64,000 nt of DNA, taken from the NCBI GenBank assembly GCA_963575645.1, contig OY754466.1, positions 15,168,001-15,232,000 of the forward strand, read 5' to 3'. The position numbers and the translations under genes were made by a program. The number at the start of each line of letters is the position of its first letter. Position 1 is the stretch's first letter. Below the pieces are notes generated by a model. It had not been told where the DNA came from. It worked only from the letters and a program-made list of their open reading frames with translations, and made no database searches. This document shows, in pieces, positions 22,710 through 33,682 of the stretch. The DNA is from Xanthostigma xanthostigma (lineage: Eukaryota > Arthropoda > Insecta > Raphidioptera > Raphidiidae).

Positions 22710-22832
22710 AGTAGCCTATGTCATTCTTCAGACTTCAAACTATCTCCATATTAAATTTCATCACAATCGGCTCAGTGGTTTGGCCGTGAAAGCGTAACAG
22801 ACAGACAGAGTTACTTTTTATTATAATATTCG
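22710..22832 (-). mobile_element. Helitron-like or LINE-like repeat end
   Basis: AGTAGCCTATGTC...CAATCGGCTCAGTGG...GTGAAAGCGTAAC then AGACAGACAGAGTTAC and TATAATATT is a terminal segment shared by many dispersed insect repeats (compare 61280-61345 and 5670-5760 in this window). Confidence 0.45.
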
Positions 22833-23289
22833 AATGAAGTCTTGTGCTCGCACTATCAAAATGTAGTGTAAAAGACAAACAAAAAAATATCCCGAAGAAT
22901 TTTTTAAAAGTAATCAAACTATAAAATTCGCATTAACTTCACACACGCACATGACGTGCTAGAATTTCCGCGTTATTAAGTAGAGAATAATAATATCAAA
23001 AGTTTACAGAATTATCAACGAACCGTGAAACGGCACTCCGGCCATCCTTTCTTCGCTCTCGCAATATTTGACGTGTTATAAAAAAATCGTTTGTCATGTC
23101 ACACGTGTAACTATGCGGTCCACAGTTTCACCCCACGTTTTGTAAAAATATTTTATCTCAGCGCACCGACGATCACAATATTCACTTTACTAGCTTATGT
23201 CCGCGGCCTTGTTAACTTCCCAGTACATTGGGAAGTTATTTTAATCGGTTCGAAAATTTTCAACAAATTGTTATGTTTCAAGATCACTA

Positions 23290-23700
23290 CACTATTTTTT
23301 AAAAGATCTCGCTGCGTGTATGTGTACTGTGTGTGTATGTGTGTGTTTGTGTATGCACGTACGTACGTACGTATGTGGTCATTTTTTCTAAAACGAAATC
23401 TCGAGGATAGAAAATGATATATCTATTTTTGAAAAGATGTCTCTCTCTCTCTCTCTTTATTGTGTGTGTTCCAGTGTGTGGGTGTGTGTGTGTATGTAAC
23501 ATACGTACGTACGTACGTATGTGGTCATTTTTCCTAAAACGAAATCTCGAGAATAGAAAATGATATATTTTTAAAAAGATGTCTCTCTCTCTGTATTGTG
23601 TGTGTTCCAGTGTGTGTGTGTTTGTATCAATATACGTACGTACGCACGTATGTGGTCATTTTTCCTAAAACGAAATCTCGAAAAATAGAAATTAATGATA
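23290..23700 (+). repeat. Composite minisatellite, about 3 copies
   Basis: A unit of about 125-155 bp is repeated three times. Each copy has a (GT)n run, then an (ACGT)n run, then ATGTGGTCATTTTTCCTAAA and ACGAAATCTCGA, then a (CT)n run. Copy-specific run lengths differ. ORFs across it (for example 23091-23417 and 23299-23502) are low-complexity artefacts. Confidence 0.8.
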
Positions 23701-24119
23701 TGTTATAGAGTGCCAACCGACGCGTACTACCATAAATATGACTTGAAAGATTTTTTTTTTCAAAACGGTTCAGCCGTCCTTTTTTTTAAGCAAAATGACT
23801 CCAAAAAAGTAGATTTTACACAAAATCTCTTAAATAAAAAATTACATCTGCTTCGTCAAAATGTCAAATGTAGCGTGTTAGCGCCATTTTGATTCGAAAG
23901 AAATTTTATCAAAATCGACCCAGCCGTTTTTCTGTTTTGACAAAAAAATTGCAAAAAAGTGAATTTTCCACGAAATCTCGCTAATTTCGAAGCGTGTTAA
24001 CGTCAATATGATCAAACTTTTTCCATAAAAATAGGTTTAGCCGTTTTTTTGTCTAAATTAAAATCCTGCAAATAATATGTACAATCATTAATAAAATTGG
24101 TGTGATAATAAGTGATTAA

Positions 24120-25125
24120 AGTTATTGTTTTGACGTGATAACGTCTTATAAATTGATGAATCACCAATCTTATAAATTGATAAAACACCGGCTGCATGTT
24201 CGAAAAAGTGTAACGTTCGTAACGCGTAACGTTCCTAACGCGTAACGTTTTTTGCTGATTTCTCGCTCAATTTAAATCAGATCGGTTTGAAACCAGTCTT
24301 AAACGAAAGAGGAGAACATTTTACATAGATTTCGTATAACAGAATTTGCCTAAACAGTTTTTTTATACAAATTTATATAGAAAAATAGCTGTATAAAATA
24401 TAAATGCAATGTTGTCTAATGCATGACGCGACGCGGTCGGTCGTCTTTGTTTGCCGTACATGGAAATTAGAAAATAACGTATGTCTTGTCTTAACATGAA
24501 AACGGCTGCATTTCTAATGTTTAATTCAATTTTTTGACATTAGTATTTTGTGAAATGCAACGCCTTCTAAGTTAACTATTGGAATAACTAATTATTATTA
24601 GAACATAATACTTTGACAGTTGAAAACGTCACTTTTGACATTTCTTATCATTCCGACACCAAGGATAAGCGGATTGAAACCAAATTTTGGGAGGATGTTT
24701 GATATGCAAATATGAAGTGGCCTATTGTTTTTGGGGAATATCGGCGCATGCGTAAAAGAATATATCTCTTATAATGATGTTTTATATAATAATAATATAG
24801 TTTTTAAAACGGTTTTTACTCTATCTATTTTTACTAGAAATTTTTGTAAATTTTTTGGGGAAAATCGGCGCATGCGCAAAAGAGATACATGGCATAGTTG
24901 TTTTTTATATATATATAATATTAATAATTATATATATATAATAATAGTGTACTTTTTATAGTGTTTTATTATTCTACTTAATAAAATTTACCTAAATTTG
25001 AAGCGAAAGATGCAATATCATAGATTCGAATTATTGTAATTATTATATAAATTTAGGTTATGTATTACGGAATACGTTATCACGTAAAACTATCGTCCGT
25101 AAACCGACTTTACAGACAACCAATT
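24120..25125 (+). repeat. Dispersed repeat family D, longest copy
   Basis: About 590 bp (24120-24710) and the last 70 bp (25055-25125) match the copy at 48955-49615 almost base for base. Between them about 345 bp, which includes a family C fragment (GGATGTTTGATATGCAAATA, GGCGCATGCG), is absent from the second copy. A run of CGTAACGTT repeats lies near 24212-24250. No ORF is convincing. Confidence 0.7.
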
Positions 25126-25177
25126 TTTTTTTTTTATATTATTTCAGCCGCATAGTGCTCTTGATTTTTCTTTGAGT

Positions 25178-25358
25178 CAGAAGCTTTTTTACAGGATTAT
25201 GGTGTCATTAGCCTTAGTATTTGATATTAATTTCAACTCTGTACATCTCGCTGTTCCTGAGAAAAAGAAATTTAACGGACAGAGAGACAGATTACAAAGT
25301 GATCATATTATAAGGGTTCCGTTTTTTCGTTCTAAGGTACGGAATCCTAAAAATAATA
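25178..25358 (-). repeat. Dispersed 'AGGGTTCCGTTTT' repeat
   Basis: The plus strand holds ATAAGGGTTCCGTTTTTTCG and, 25 bp on, GGTACGGAATCCTAAAAAT, with AGAGAGACAGATTACAAAG before them. This arrangement is one I know as extremely common in lepidopteran genomes, so it is a weak pointer to the order. It encodes no protein. Confidence 0.5.
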
Positions 25359-25399
25359 AATAATCTACGTTTTCATCTTAATAATTACGAAATGTATAA

Positions 25400-26910
25400 A
25401 CGCGAGTTGTCTGTACTTTTATCTCCGAATCGGCCCACCCCCACCCTTAGGTAGACACTTTTCCTATTTGTATTTAACTTTACTTCCGCTATTGTTTAAA
25501 TGTTGGTATATTATTACAATGATTTGGTATTATGTTTTGGGGCGAGGGGAGACTCTTATTGTGGGCGCGTCATTATGAACGAAATGTGTATGTATATTAT
25601 ATAATATCTATATGAACTGTTGTACCTACTTGTGAATCCGACATATGTTGCACCCCTTTTTGCTTTGCCACCACTGGCTTTCTATCGAAGCACACTCTAT
25701 AGTCTATAGCGTGCTCCTACAACAGGACTGTCAAACTTATATAGTGTCTCGCCGACAAATTACCATTCATGTCTCGCATTTAAATCTCGATTTAAATTCG
25801 AGAAGAAAAAATTATTGACCTCATATTTAAAAAAAAAATTTTATGAACATAAAAAATGTAACAAAACTGTTTTAGTTTCTTGGTGGAAACTATTTATTTG
25901 CAATGACAAACGTTTAACAAAAGAGTTAAACGCACAAACGAAAAGTACTTCTCTAACGTAACAGAAACAAAACAACAAATTATGTCGGGCCGATTTTAAT
26001 AAAATTCCTGAAAAAACTTACAACCTTTTGAAAAAAATAATAAGTTACGTAATATTTCATACGTAGGCGAAACTGTTTTTCAAAAAATTCGCCTGAAGGA
26101 TCTGTAGTCTGATTCTTTGTCTTTCATTTGGCGTTTACGAGAACCCTCTAGCTTTAAAAATAGCGTCGGGAGAGCGCGTACCGTTTTTAGGCGAGGAGAA
26201 AAGATTTGAGATGAAGGGTGCAGGGGGTAATTGCAAGGACGAATACTCTTAACTGAACTGGAACCCTTCGATCAACACGATTATTTTATGACTGTCTAGC
26301 TCAATTCAATCTTTCCAGAAATAAAAGTTTTGTAACTACTTCACCCTTTGTTGATTAAGTTGAACACGCCTAGAATATCGAACCCACTTTGACTTGATTT
26401 ACACAGTCATATTATGTCATATGTTACTTGTTCCACTAATTGTTCACACATAATTATATAGTAATTTGTGAGTCTCTCATGACTTTTATATAAAACAGTA
26501 AAATTTTCTATTCAGCTGGACAATGCACACGCGCGGAATATTATTTAACAGGTGTATTTTTTAATCGCTTAAACAAAAAAAAACAGCGTAATTATTTATT
26601 TGATACTACCTCCTATAAAATAGCTGATTTACACGCGGGTATACAGGCATGTAAAGTGACTCATTAAGCACTAGTGCGGTAAACTGAAATTAAACTGATC
26701 GCGCTATAGCAACTCCATAACAAATCACTTTTTATCTGTCAGTTTTTTTTATAATCTACAATTAAGAGTAATGTTGGTTTAAAATTGAATTGTCAAAAAT
26801 TTTGAAAATGAAGTGAAAACCAGCTATTTTATAGGAGGTACATGCAAAAAATATTATATACATATATCGCACGTAGTGGTATTACCTACAGCTCGTATGG
26901 CTATTAAAAC
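25400..26910. other. No gene recognised
   Basis: AT-rich intergenic sequence. No splice-bounded coding segment, tRNA or clear transposon end was recognised. Confidence 0.4.
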
Positions 26911-26914
26911 TAAA

Positions 26915-27182
26915 GGCTAGTTTACACAGTACGAGCTGCTGACCAGACAGTAGACAATTACTCGGCTTGACTACTCGTACGCCAGTAGCTCGGCTCGCCT
27001 TTACTGTCTGGCGGGCGAGCATGCGAGTGAAAACAAAAAATGTTGAAGTAACTCGGATGCAAGCTACTGTCTAACTCGCACGTGCGAGTTACTCGTAAGT
27101 GACGTCCAAACAGTGCGAGTTACTGCAGTGCAGCTACTCGGCAGGCTGACTCGTACGCTAGCTCGCACTGTGTAAACTAGCC
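26915..27182. mobile_element. MITE, PIF/Harbinger-like
   Basis: The inverted ends are GGCTAGTTTACACAGT and ACTGTGTAAACTAGCC. TAA is present just outside both ends (near 26911-26914 and 27184-27186), which would fit the 3-bp duplication of PIF/Harbinger elements. The interior is GC-richer and full of ACTCG/CGAGT motifs. It has no ORF. Confidence 0.6.
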
Positions 27183-27203
27183 ATAAATATCTGTTCTTTT
27201 AAT

Positions 27204-27289
27204 ATTTCTACCCGTACTTCCGCCATTTCTACCCGTACTTCCACCATTTCTACCCGTACTTCCACCATTTCTACCCGTACTTCCACCAC
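27204..27289 (+). repeat. 21-bp tandem repeat, 4 copies
   Basis: CATTTCTACCCGTACTTCCAC is repeated four times with one G/A change. There are no spacers, so it is a minisatellite and not a CRISPR. Confidence 0.85.
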
Positions 27290-27738
27290 AATATCTATAG
27301 CGATATAATGCTCAGTTGCCGAAAGCGTTGTCCGGAAATCTGATTTGACAATGACCTTTGATTGTTAGCAAACATATTTTACGGTATAAAAAGCATTGTA
27401 GAATGTTAAATCGATCCTGCTCGAAAAATAATTGATCGGTCGAAACGATGTTTTTCTTTATAGCTGTGTACCTGCATAATATGTATTGAGCATCGCTTTT
27501 TGTGCAGTTTCCACTTCTTAACAACGTTTTTCTACGCATTTTGATCGAAATTTACCTTGGAATGCTATCTATTTCTAAGTAGAACACGGAAAGAAAATTT
27601 CATTAAAAATCACCGTTAAATTCATCATAAAAATTACCGTAGTGTACTATAATTCTGGGACACTGTTAAGATTAACCATTACTGGAGACTCCTGTGAATT
27701 ATAGCAAAAACATTCGTTTTTTTAGAATTTATTTAAAT

Positions 27739-27862
27739 TAAACGGTAATGAAACCGTCACTGCCAAGCGCAGGTAGCTAAAACGTGTTCCAAAACCCATA
27801 TACAGAAAGTTTTGTTTTAGCTACTGCGCATGCGGGTGACGGTTTTGTTACCGTTTGCTGGC
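27739..27862. repeat. Short fold-back element
   Basis: AAACGGTAATGAAACCGTCAC at left is complementary to GTGACGGTTTTGTTACCGTTT at right, with further pairing of GTAGCTAAAAC/GTTTTAGCTAC. The whole is about 120 bp, probably a small MITE. Confidence 0.6.
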
Positions 27863-27937
27863 TGCTTAGAACATACCTGTTGTTTATATTATACATGTTA
27901 TATAAATTGACATTTATACTAGGTACATATAATAAAC

Positions 27938-28183
27938 TATAGTGGCCCGGCCCGGCTTCGTCCGAATTTGTAGATTGCCGCAGTTTTTTCGGTGACCTAC
28001 GTTGCAAAATTGGTCCCCACGAAAAGCGCTTTTATTTTAACGCGATAATATATAGCCTATGTCCATCCTGAAGGTCCATTCTAAATATTGCTGAAAAAAA
28101 TTTTGAAATCGGATGAGTACTTTTGGGTATTATCTTCTACATCCAAACTTGCAAACTTTACCTCTTCATAATATTAGTATAGA
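27938..28183 (-). mobile_element. Short Helitron-like element, uninterrupted copy
   Basis: It runs from CTATAGTGGCCCGG (minus-strand 3' end, CTAG degraded) to ATATTAGTATAGA (minus-strand TCTATACTAATAT start). It is the same family as 14653-15155 without the palindromic insertion, so it serves as the empty-site reference. Confidence 0.6.
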
Positions 28184-29494
28184 TATAGTATATAGTGCGA
28201 CTAGTGAGAGAAGGAGAAGATTCCATGAGCGTGAAATTTGCTGCTCGAGGGTAGCGAGTGCGGTAACACGTGAGTGGAATATTCTCCTTCGATCAATAGT
28301 CGCACATAATACTTTATTCAACTAGCACGAGTAATAATATGTAATCGGGGCCCTGATAAAAGAGGGAGAAATAATAAATCACTTCATTGATTGACGTACC
28401 CACCGCCTTCGATCCACACAAGATGGCCCTGACTTTCGCTGAATTGCGATGCTGTTTTCATATATACAAATCGCTACCGCGAAACTGTGCAGTAATATAT
28501 TACCGTACAGTTTCGGCTCATTTTTCGCACTCTCCGCGTCAACATGAAATAATTTATTATTTCTCCCGAATTTAGCAGGGCCCCGAAATTATATATTACT
28601 CACGCGTGTTGAATAAAATATATTACTCTTTATTTAAAATAATGTGCGACGATTTTGCTAGTCTCTAAGGGGTTCGTACGTAGACTGCAAAAGTTTAGGA
28701 AACGCCGGTGTAGTACACTATGTTGCAGTTGGCACACCTGAGTTATCAAGCAGGTGTGATGATTTTATACACCTACAACTTGATCACTACAACGACCATT
28801 AATTATTTCAATTGACAGTCTAATTTGTCCAAATATTCTTTTTCAATTCATAAAGTGATATAATACAGGGTTCGGTATACCATCTGACATTCATGAATGA
28901 ACATTGGACAGCCCTTTAGATCAAACTGTTATGAGTTCGAATCCCAACTCCGCACATGGATGTTTCGTGGTGTCGTTTAATTTAATTTGATGGAATTAGA
29001 AGCTAAAGGCTTTAGTTCTCTAGCGTTTATAATCTAAAATAAATAAAGAAATGGGGAGTTTTAATAATTCGAGCTATAGAGTGTTTTGGGTTTTGGCGGA
29101 AGGAAATAATTACTTTCTTCGACTAAACGAGATTTTTACTATGATAGTAACATTAATATGTTGGAGTTAGATGATATGATTTACTGTAGAGACCGTATAG
29201 AGATATTAGACTAGAGTACGCGAGTGAGCCGTGAAAGTGTCTGCAATTCAGACAGAGAATAGTTCTTTATCTCTATGGTAACTAATGATACAAAACAATG
29301 CTGATTTGAGTAAACAAATATCTGGTTTTCTAGACCCGCTGCAGCGTTCTCTCTCTCAACTGAGGACACTTTCACTTATGGCAAGCATACGAAATAGCGT
29401 ACCTACTCTAGTATCTTATATCTCTATGCTAGAGACACATAAAGTTAGGTATTGAAGTTATACCCTGATCTAGCCGTTACCCGCGGTTTTTATA
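28184..29494. other. No gene recognised
   Basis: Two overlapping short ORFs (28113-28325, 28387-28575) lack motifs. At about 28900-28990 a B-box-like GAGTTCGAATCCCA could belong to a decayed tRNA-derived SINE, but no cloverleaf can be drawn. Confidence 0.35.
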
Positions 29495-29846
29495 CTAGTC
29501 GTTACCCGCGGCTTCAAACGCGATTGTTACGAAACACGGATACGTTCCCATTATTTGGCACAGTTACACCTTTCTTGACGTAGACACCCGCTAAAAAAAT
29601 TTTTTTTTGACATTACCATCTACGCAACCATTCACACCCACCCACATAAAAACTCACACTCACAGTATTATGTGATGGTAGATGAAAAAGTTTTGGATAG
29701 GATTTGTATAAAATTCGTCCTTAATGGATGTCTACGTCGAGAAAGAAGTAACTATGCCAAATTTTAAATCCAACGGACGTATAGTTTTAGAGATCTCGTG
29801 ATGAGTCAGTCAGTCAGTGAGTGGTATTTCGCTTATATATAATATA
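29495..29846 (-). mobile_element. Helitron-like element
   Basis: It starts (plus strand) CTAGTCGTTACCCGCGGCTT and ends ...CTTATATATAATATA. TTTCTTGACGTAGACA is shared with copies at 38745-38900 (opposite orientation) and 56296-56400. It abuts the next Helitron-like element directly at 29847. Confidence 0.5.
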
Positions 29847-30452
29847 CTAGCGGTCCCGTCCGGTTTCACCCGGGTGCAAAAGAACGAATGGGGAAGAGAG
29901 GAACATGAGTACAAACATTCATCTTAGTTTACCGAATGAATGTTGTGTCCAAATTTCATGATGATCGGAGTTACCGTTCAAAAGTTTTTGTCGACAAAAA
30001 GCAGTATTTATACTTTTTTTAACTAATAATTTTTTAATTAATTAAATAAAATTAAAATAAATTTAAATGTAAGCCCTAGAAGAAAGCAATGTAGAAAATA
30101 AAAAAAATATATTCGCCCAACGTGGGACTCGAACCCACGACCCTGATATTGACAGTCGCATGCTCTACCGATTGAGCCATACGGGGTTGTGTACTCACAA
30201 AGCTAATATGAGTATATTTAGTTAGTGCATTTCACCTGAATAGAAGCTTATTTTTGAGATACATTTTGCAACATTTTTCATTAAAGCTCCGCTCTTAATT
30301 GTCGTAGCGTAATATTACATACGCTATAGCCTTCCTCGATAAATGGGCTACCCAACAAAAAATTTTTTTTCAATTTGAACCAGTAGTTCCTGAGAATAGC
30401 GCGTTCAAACAAACAAACAAACTCTTCAGCTCTATACCTATATTAGTATAGA
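29847..30452 (-). mobile_element. Helitron-like element carrying a tRNA-like insert
   Basis: Minus-strand ends: TCTATACTAATATAGGTATA (start) and CCGGACGGGACCGCTAG (end), flanked by A and T as expected for Helitrons. The copy at 36136-36485 matches on both sides (CACCCGGGTGCAAAAGAACG; GCCTTCCTCGATAAATGG). About 290 bp (roughly 29990-30275), containing a tRNA-like sequence, is present only here. Confidence 0.65.
30114..30186 (-). tRNA. tRNA-Asp(GTC)-like sequence, probably a pseudogene or SINE head
   Basis: On the minus strand the D-arm (GCTC-AATCGGTA-GAGC), the anticodon loop CTGTCAA (anticodon GTC) and the T-arm (GTGGG-TTCGAGT-CCCAC) are all recognisable, giving good pol III A and B boxes. 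The acceptor stem does not pair properly (CCCCGTA against GTTGGGC) and the anticodon stem has two mismatches. It is therefore more likely a tRNA-derived repeat than a working tRNA gene. Confidence 0.5.
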
Positions 30453-31084
30453 TTGTATCTTACCTAAATAAGAATGACTGGATTGTGTGAGAGAAATGTG
30501 AATTTTAATTGTAAATCCTGTAATGATAAAGAACAGTTTCCACCTTTGATGTCAATGTTTTTAGTTTTAATTTAAAACGACATCTGTATATTAGTATAGA
30601 TATGAATAGATAATGTGTCTTGTATTCAAGTAAGTTATGATATTGGTAAATGAAAGGACATAACAACAAACCAAAAGTCGTTGCATGACGAACTGGGAGT
30701 CGCTAGTCATCCGTCGTTTTCTGCAATCTACACTATTATTATCTATCAATCTATTTAACATGACATACTGAACTAATAATATATACTTATTATGTTTACA
30801 ATATGTATGAAGAAATGAATTGTTCTTTCTGTCCACTGATAGTTAAAGCGGCAAAAAAATGAATTACATTACTATTCTTCTACTTTAGAATCCAAGAGTA
30901 TGACTTACAGAATCGTATAAAAGACTAAATTATAGACGCTCAACGGCTGAGGTCATCATTGTAAATGTATTTTCAATCTACTATGTTGAAAATAGTTTTC
31001 ATTTATAGTCAAAATGCTGGAGAACAACATCTGTCACACTTATATGTACTTACGCAAAAGAAATTTTCCACTTAGCTTTATTAA

Positions 31085-31320
31085 TAATCATCAATTGACG
31101 TTTGAGTCCGGATTTGGACCATTTTTAATACAAAAAAGAAATGATAAAAAATTCTATAAACAATAATTAATAAACAAATCTTTGATTAACGTCTGATTAG
31201 AACTCTTCAATAAATAAAATTATCGACCAATTTTTCAAACAAATATATTAACAAAAAATATAACAATTAATGCATTAACGTTTTGGTCCGGATTTGGAAC
31301 TTCTTCAGAACTGATCTAAA
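31085..31320 (-). repeat. Repeat with two hammerhead-like motifs
   Basis: On the minus strand at 31308-31280 an intact CTGAAGA (fits CUGANGA) is followed by a short stem-loop GTTCC-AAATCC-GGACC and AAAACG (GAAAC with changes). A second, similar motif, GTCC-AAATCC-GGAC then TCAAACGTCA, lies near 31123-31100. The segment 31180-31275 recurs at 33873-33970. Confidence 0.45.
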
Positions 31321-31734
31321 AAATATAAAAATTACGCAAAAAATAGAAAAAGATTATTAACTAAATAAAACATACCTAAAAAAATAAAGTTAGGTCTGAA
31401 AAATTTGTCGAAAATATTATTTACTTACTTGAATAAGAAAATCAGACGGTAACAAAGAATAGAATATGTAAAAAATCTTGCATTTCGATTTCAAATGTCC
31501 AATTGACGTTAAACGTTTCAATCGTATGTTTATTTACCGACTATTAAAAATGAAAATAAAAAACGTTTGGTGGAAGTGACAGCGCTGACATTGAGGAAAA
31601 CACGACTTCAGTCGTTTAAAATGTAAATATAATATAATGACTATAAAAATTTCAAAATAAAAATTTGTTTTGAAAAAATATATCTGTACGAACTCGTACA
31701 ATATCAGAGCAATAAAAAGTAGAAAATACCTCAC

Positions 31735-31815
31735 AACGTTTAAAAACATGGGACACTCACTATGTGTCTATGTATTTCATTTATTTCATCAAGTGTCCCA
31801 CGCTTTTAAACGTTA
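31735..31815. repeat. Small hairpin repeat
   Basis: CAACGTTTAAAAACATGGGACACTC-type sequence at left pairs with AAGTGTCCCACGCTTTTAAACGTT-type sequence at right (outer 20 bp on each side). A related arrangement is at about 58117-58190. Confidence 0.5.
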
Positions 31816-31877
31816 CAGAAGAGAAATAAATTAATTTATAAATTTTGGTGTGTTGATATAAATATATATACTTTTAT

Positions 31878-32462
31878 CTAACCCACAAGTGGAGTCAAAG
31901 TATTAAGTAGATCAAAAATCACTTTTCAAAATTTTACAATGTATCTTTTCATTTTGAGGTCCCCCGAATTCAAAAAACATATTTTTGGAAAAACTGCATC
32001 TGTTTGACTGTAAGCACGATACAGGTCAAACGGATAAACTAATTGAAACCAAAATTTGAGATAAATCGGCACGTGCGCAGAAGATATATATGGTATAACG
32101 GTGTTTTTGCATAATAATGGTATACTTTTCATAACGGCTATTATTATTCTATCTATTTTTTCAAGAAAACAATCTAAACTTTATAGTTTCGGGAATATTT
32201 TGAAAATAAAAAAAATCAGCCGCTCTTTTGTTTTATGGATCTAGTTCGGCATGCTTTGATTAATTTTTACATGACGTGGAACCTATTATGTAAGTAACCA
32301 TGGCAACGAATAGCAAATATCATATTGAATACTAGGTATTACCCGGGTCACCTCATGCGATATCAGAATTTTTTTTTTCTTTATTAGGTATACTACATCA
32401 AATGTCAACATTTTGAAGTTGTAATGGTCCCGTCGCCTATTTGGCTGGATTTTTTTTTATTT
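31878..32462 (+). mobile_element. Dispersed repeat family C, copy 2
   Basis: It begins near ACCCACAAGTGG and ends ATTTGGCTGGATTTTTTTTT. It shares GAGGTCCCCCGAAT, CACGATACAGGTCAAACGGA and GCGATATCAGAA with the copies at 19742-20985, 32918-33566 and 60118-60640. There is no long ORF, so it is probably non-autonomous; the class is unknown. Confidence 0.65.
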
Positions 32463-32464
32463 AG

Positions 32465-32840
32465 CAACACTGTTTTCGTCCGCTCCATGTTCATTAAACA
32501 AACTGTGAACGATGCGCGCATGTTTTGACTGTGGTGGATGTGTTTGTAAATGGTCATCCATACACTGGCATCGCCGCCTTCGACCGTTGTTCAGTGTTTA
32601 CAGGTGTCGCGGTTCACATCTTCAATAATTCACAGTGTTTTGGTTTAACGTTCATTTAACGTTACACAATGGCTGACAAACGTCCACCCCATCACAACGT
32701 AGACCTCATTAAAGACGCGTTCACGCCGGACTGAAATTAATCCAATGTGTGTTTACTACAAGTCTGACGTCACACGTCTCGGCGAACGGCGTTTTTTGAC
32801 ATTTTCAAATTGAAATAATAAATCAACTTCATGTTTAAAT
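32465..32840 (+). promoter_or_regulatory. CpG-richer patch upstream of the nuclear receptor
   Basis: Between two family C repeats this segment is clearly less AT-rich, with CpGs in GATGCGCGCATG, CATCGCCGCC, GTGTCGCGG and GACGCGTTCACGCC. An ATG at 32669 opens 21 codons (MADKRPPHHNVDLIKDAFTP...) and ends TGA. It could be the promoter and 5' UTR exon of the receptor gene 0.9 kb downstream, or a fragment of an unrecognised retroelement. The position favours the first only weakly. Confidence 0.25.
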
Positions 32841-32917
32841 TGTGAATTTCTGATTTCTTATTCGATGAATTAATTATCATCGTAATCCCATTGCTTAATC
32901 ATTTTATTACCGATACA

Positions 32918-33566
32918 ACCCACAAGTGGGGAATAGTACTAGTTTAAGTCAAAAATCATTTTTCAAAAAATTGTACAATAGGTATATTTTCGTTTTGAGG
33001 TCCCCCGAATCCAAAACACACATTTTTGGAAAAACTCTGTGAGTCTGTTTGTCTGTGAACACGATACAGGTCAAATGGATGAACGGATTGAAGCCAAATT
33101 TTTGGAGGATGTTTGATATGTAAATATGAAGAGCCCTATTGTTTTTGAGGAAAATCGGCGCATGCACAAAATAGATGTATGCTATAACGTTGTTTTTTTA
33201 TGATAATGGTATCCTTTTCATAACGGTTTATTATTCTATTTATTTTTTCAAGAAAGTTTTGTTAAAAACTTTTCTTATTAAACTTTTTAGTTTCGGAAAT
33301 ATTTTGAAAATTAAAAAAATCAGCTGTTCTTTTGCTTTGTAGATCTGTCAGAAATAAATTAGTTAAGCATGCTTTGATTAATTTTTACATGACGTGAACA
33401 TATTATGTAGGTAACCATGACAACAAATATCAAATATACTATTGCCATTTATCCGTGTTATCTCAAGCGATATCAGAAATTTTATTCTCTTTATTATACT
33501 ATATAAATATTAATATTTTTGAAGTCGGAATGGTCCCGTCGCCGTCCAATTGGCTGGAATTTTTTT
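32918..33566 (+). mobile_element. Dispersed repeat family C, copy 3
   Basis: It starts ACAACCCACAAGTGGGGAAT and ends AATTGGCTGGAATTTTTTTT. It is the best-preserved copy, about 650 bp. It ends about 115 bp before the first coding exon of the nuclear receptor, so it lies within the likely promoter or first intron of that gene. Confidence 0.7.
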
Positions 33567-33682
33567 TATAATGTCAATAAACTTATATATATTATATGAA
33601 ACCAATCTATGGTAATTGTCAAACCAAATTTTCTAAAAATACATTCTGTAAACATCGGTGTGATTCATTTCTTTTGTGTCAG

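Noticed and set aside
23091-23417. 108-codon ORF
   Set aside because: Its second half is translation of GT and ACGT microsatellite; no motif or splice context supports it.
27204-27289. Regular 21-bp repeats that might suggest a CRISPR array
   Set aside because: The units are contiguous with no spacers and the genome is eukaryotic; this is a minisatellite.
28900-28990. tRNA-like B box (GAGTTCGAATCCCA)
   Set aside because: No A box at the correct distance and no foldable stems; at most a decayed SINE.
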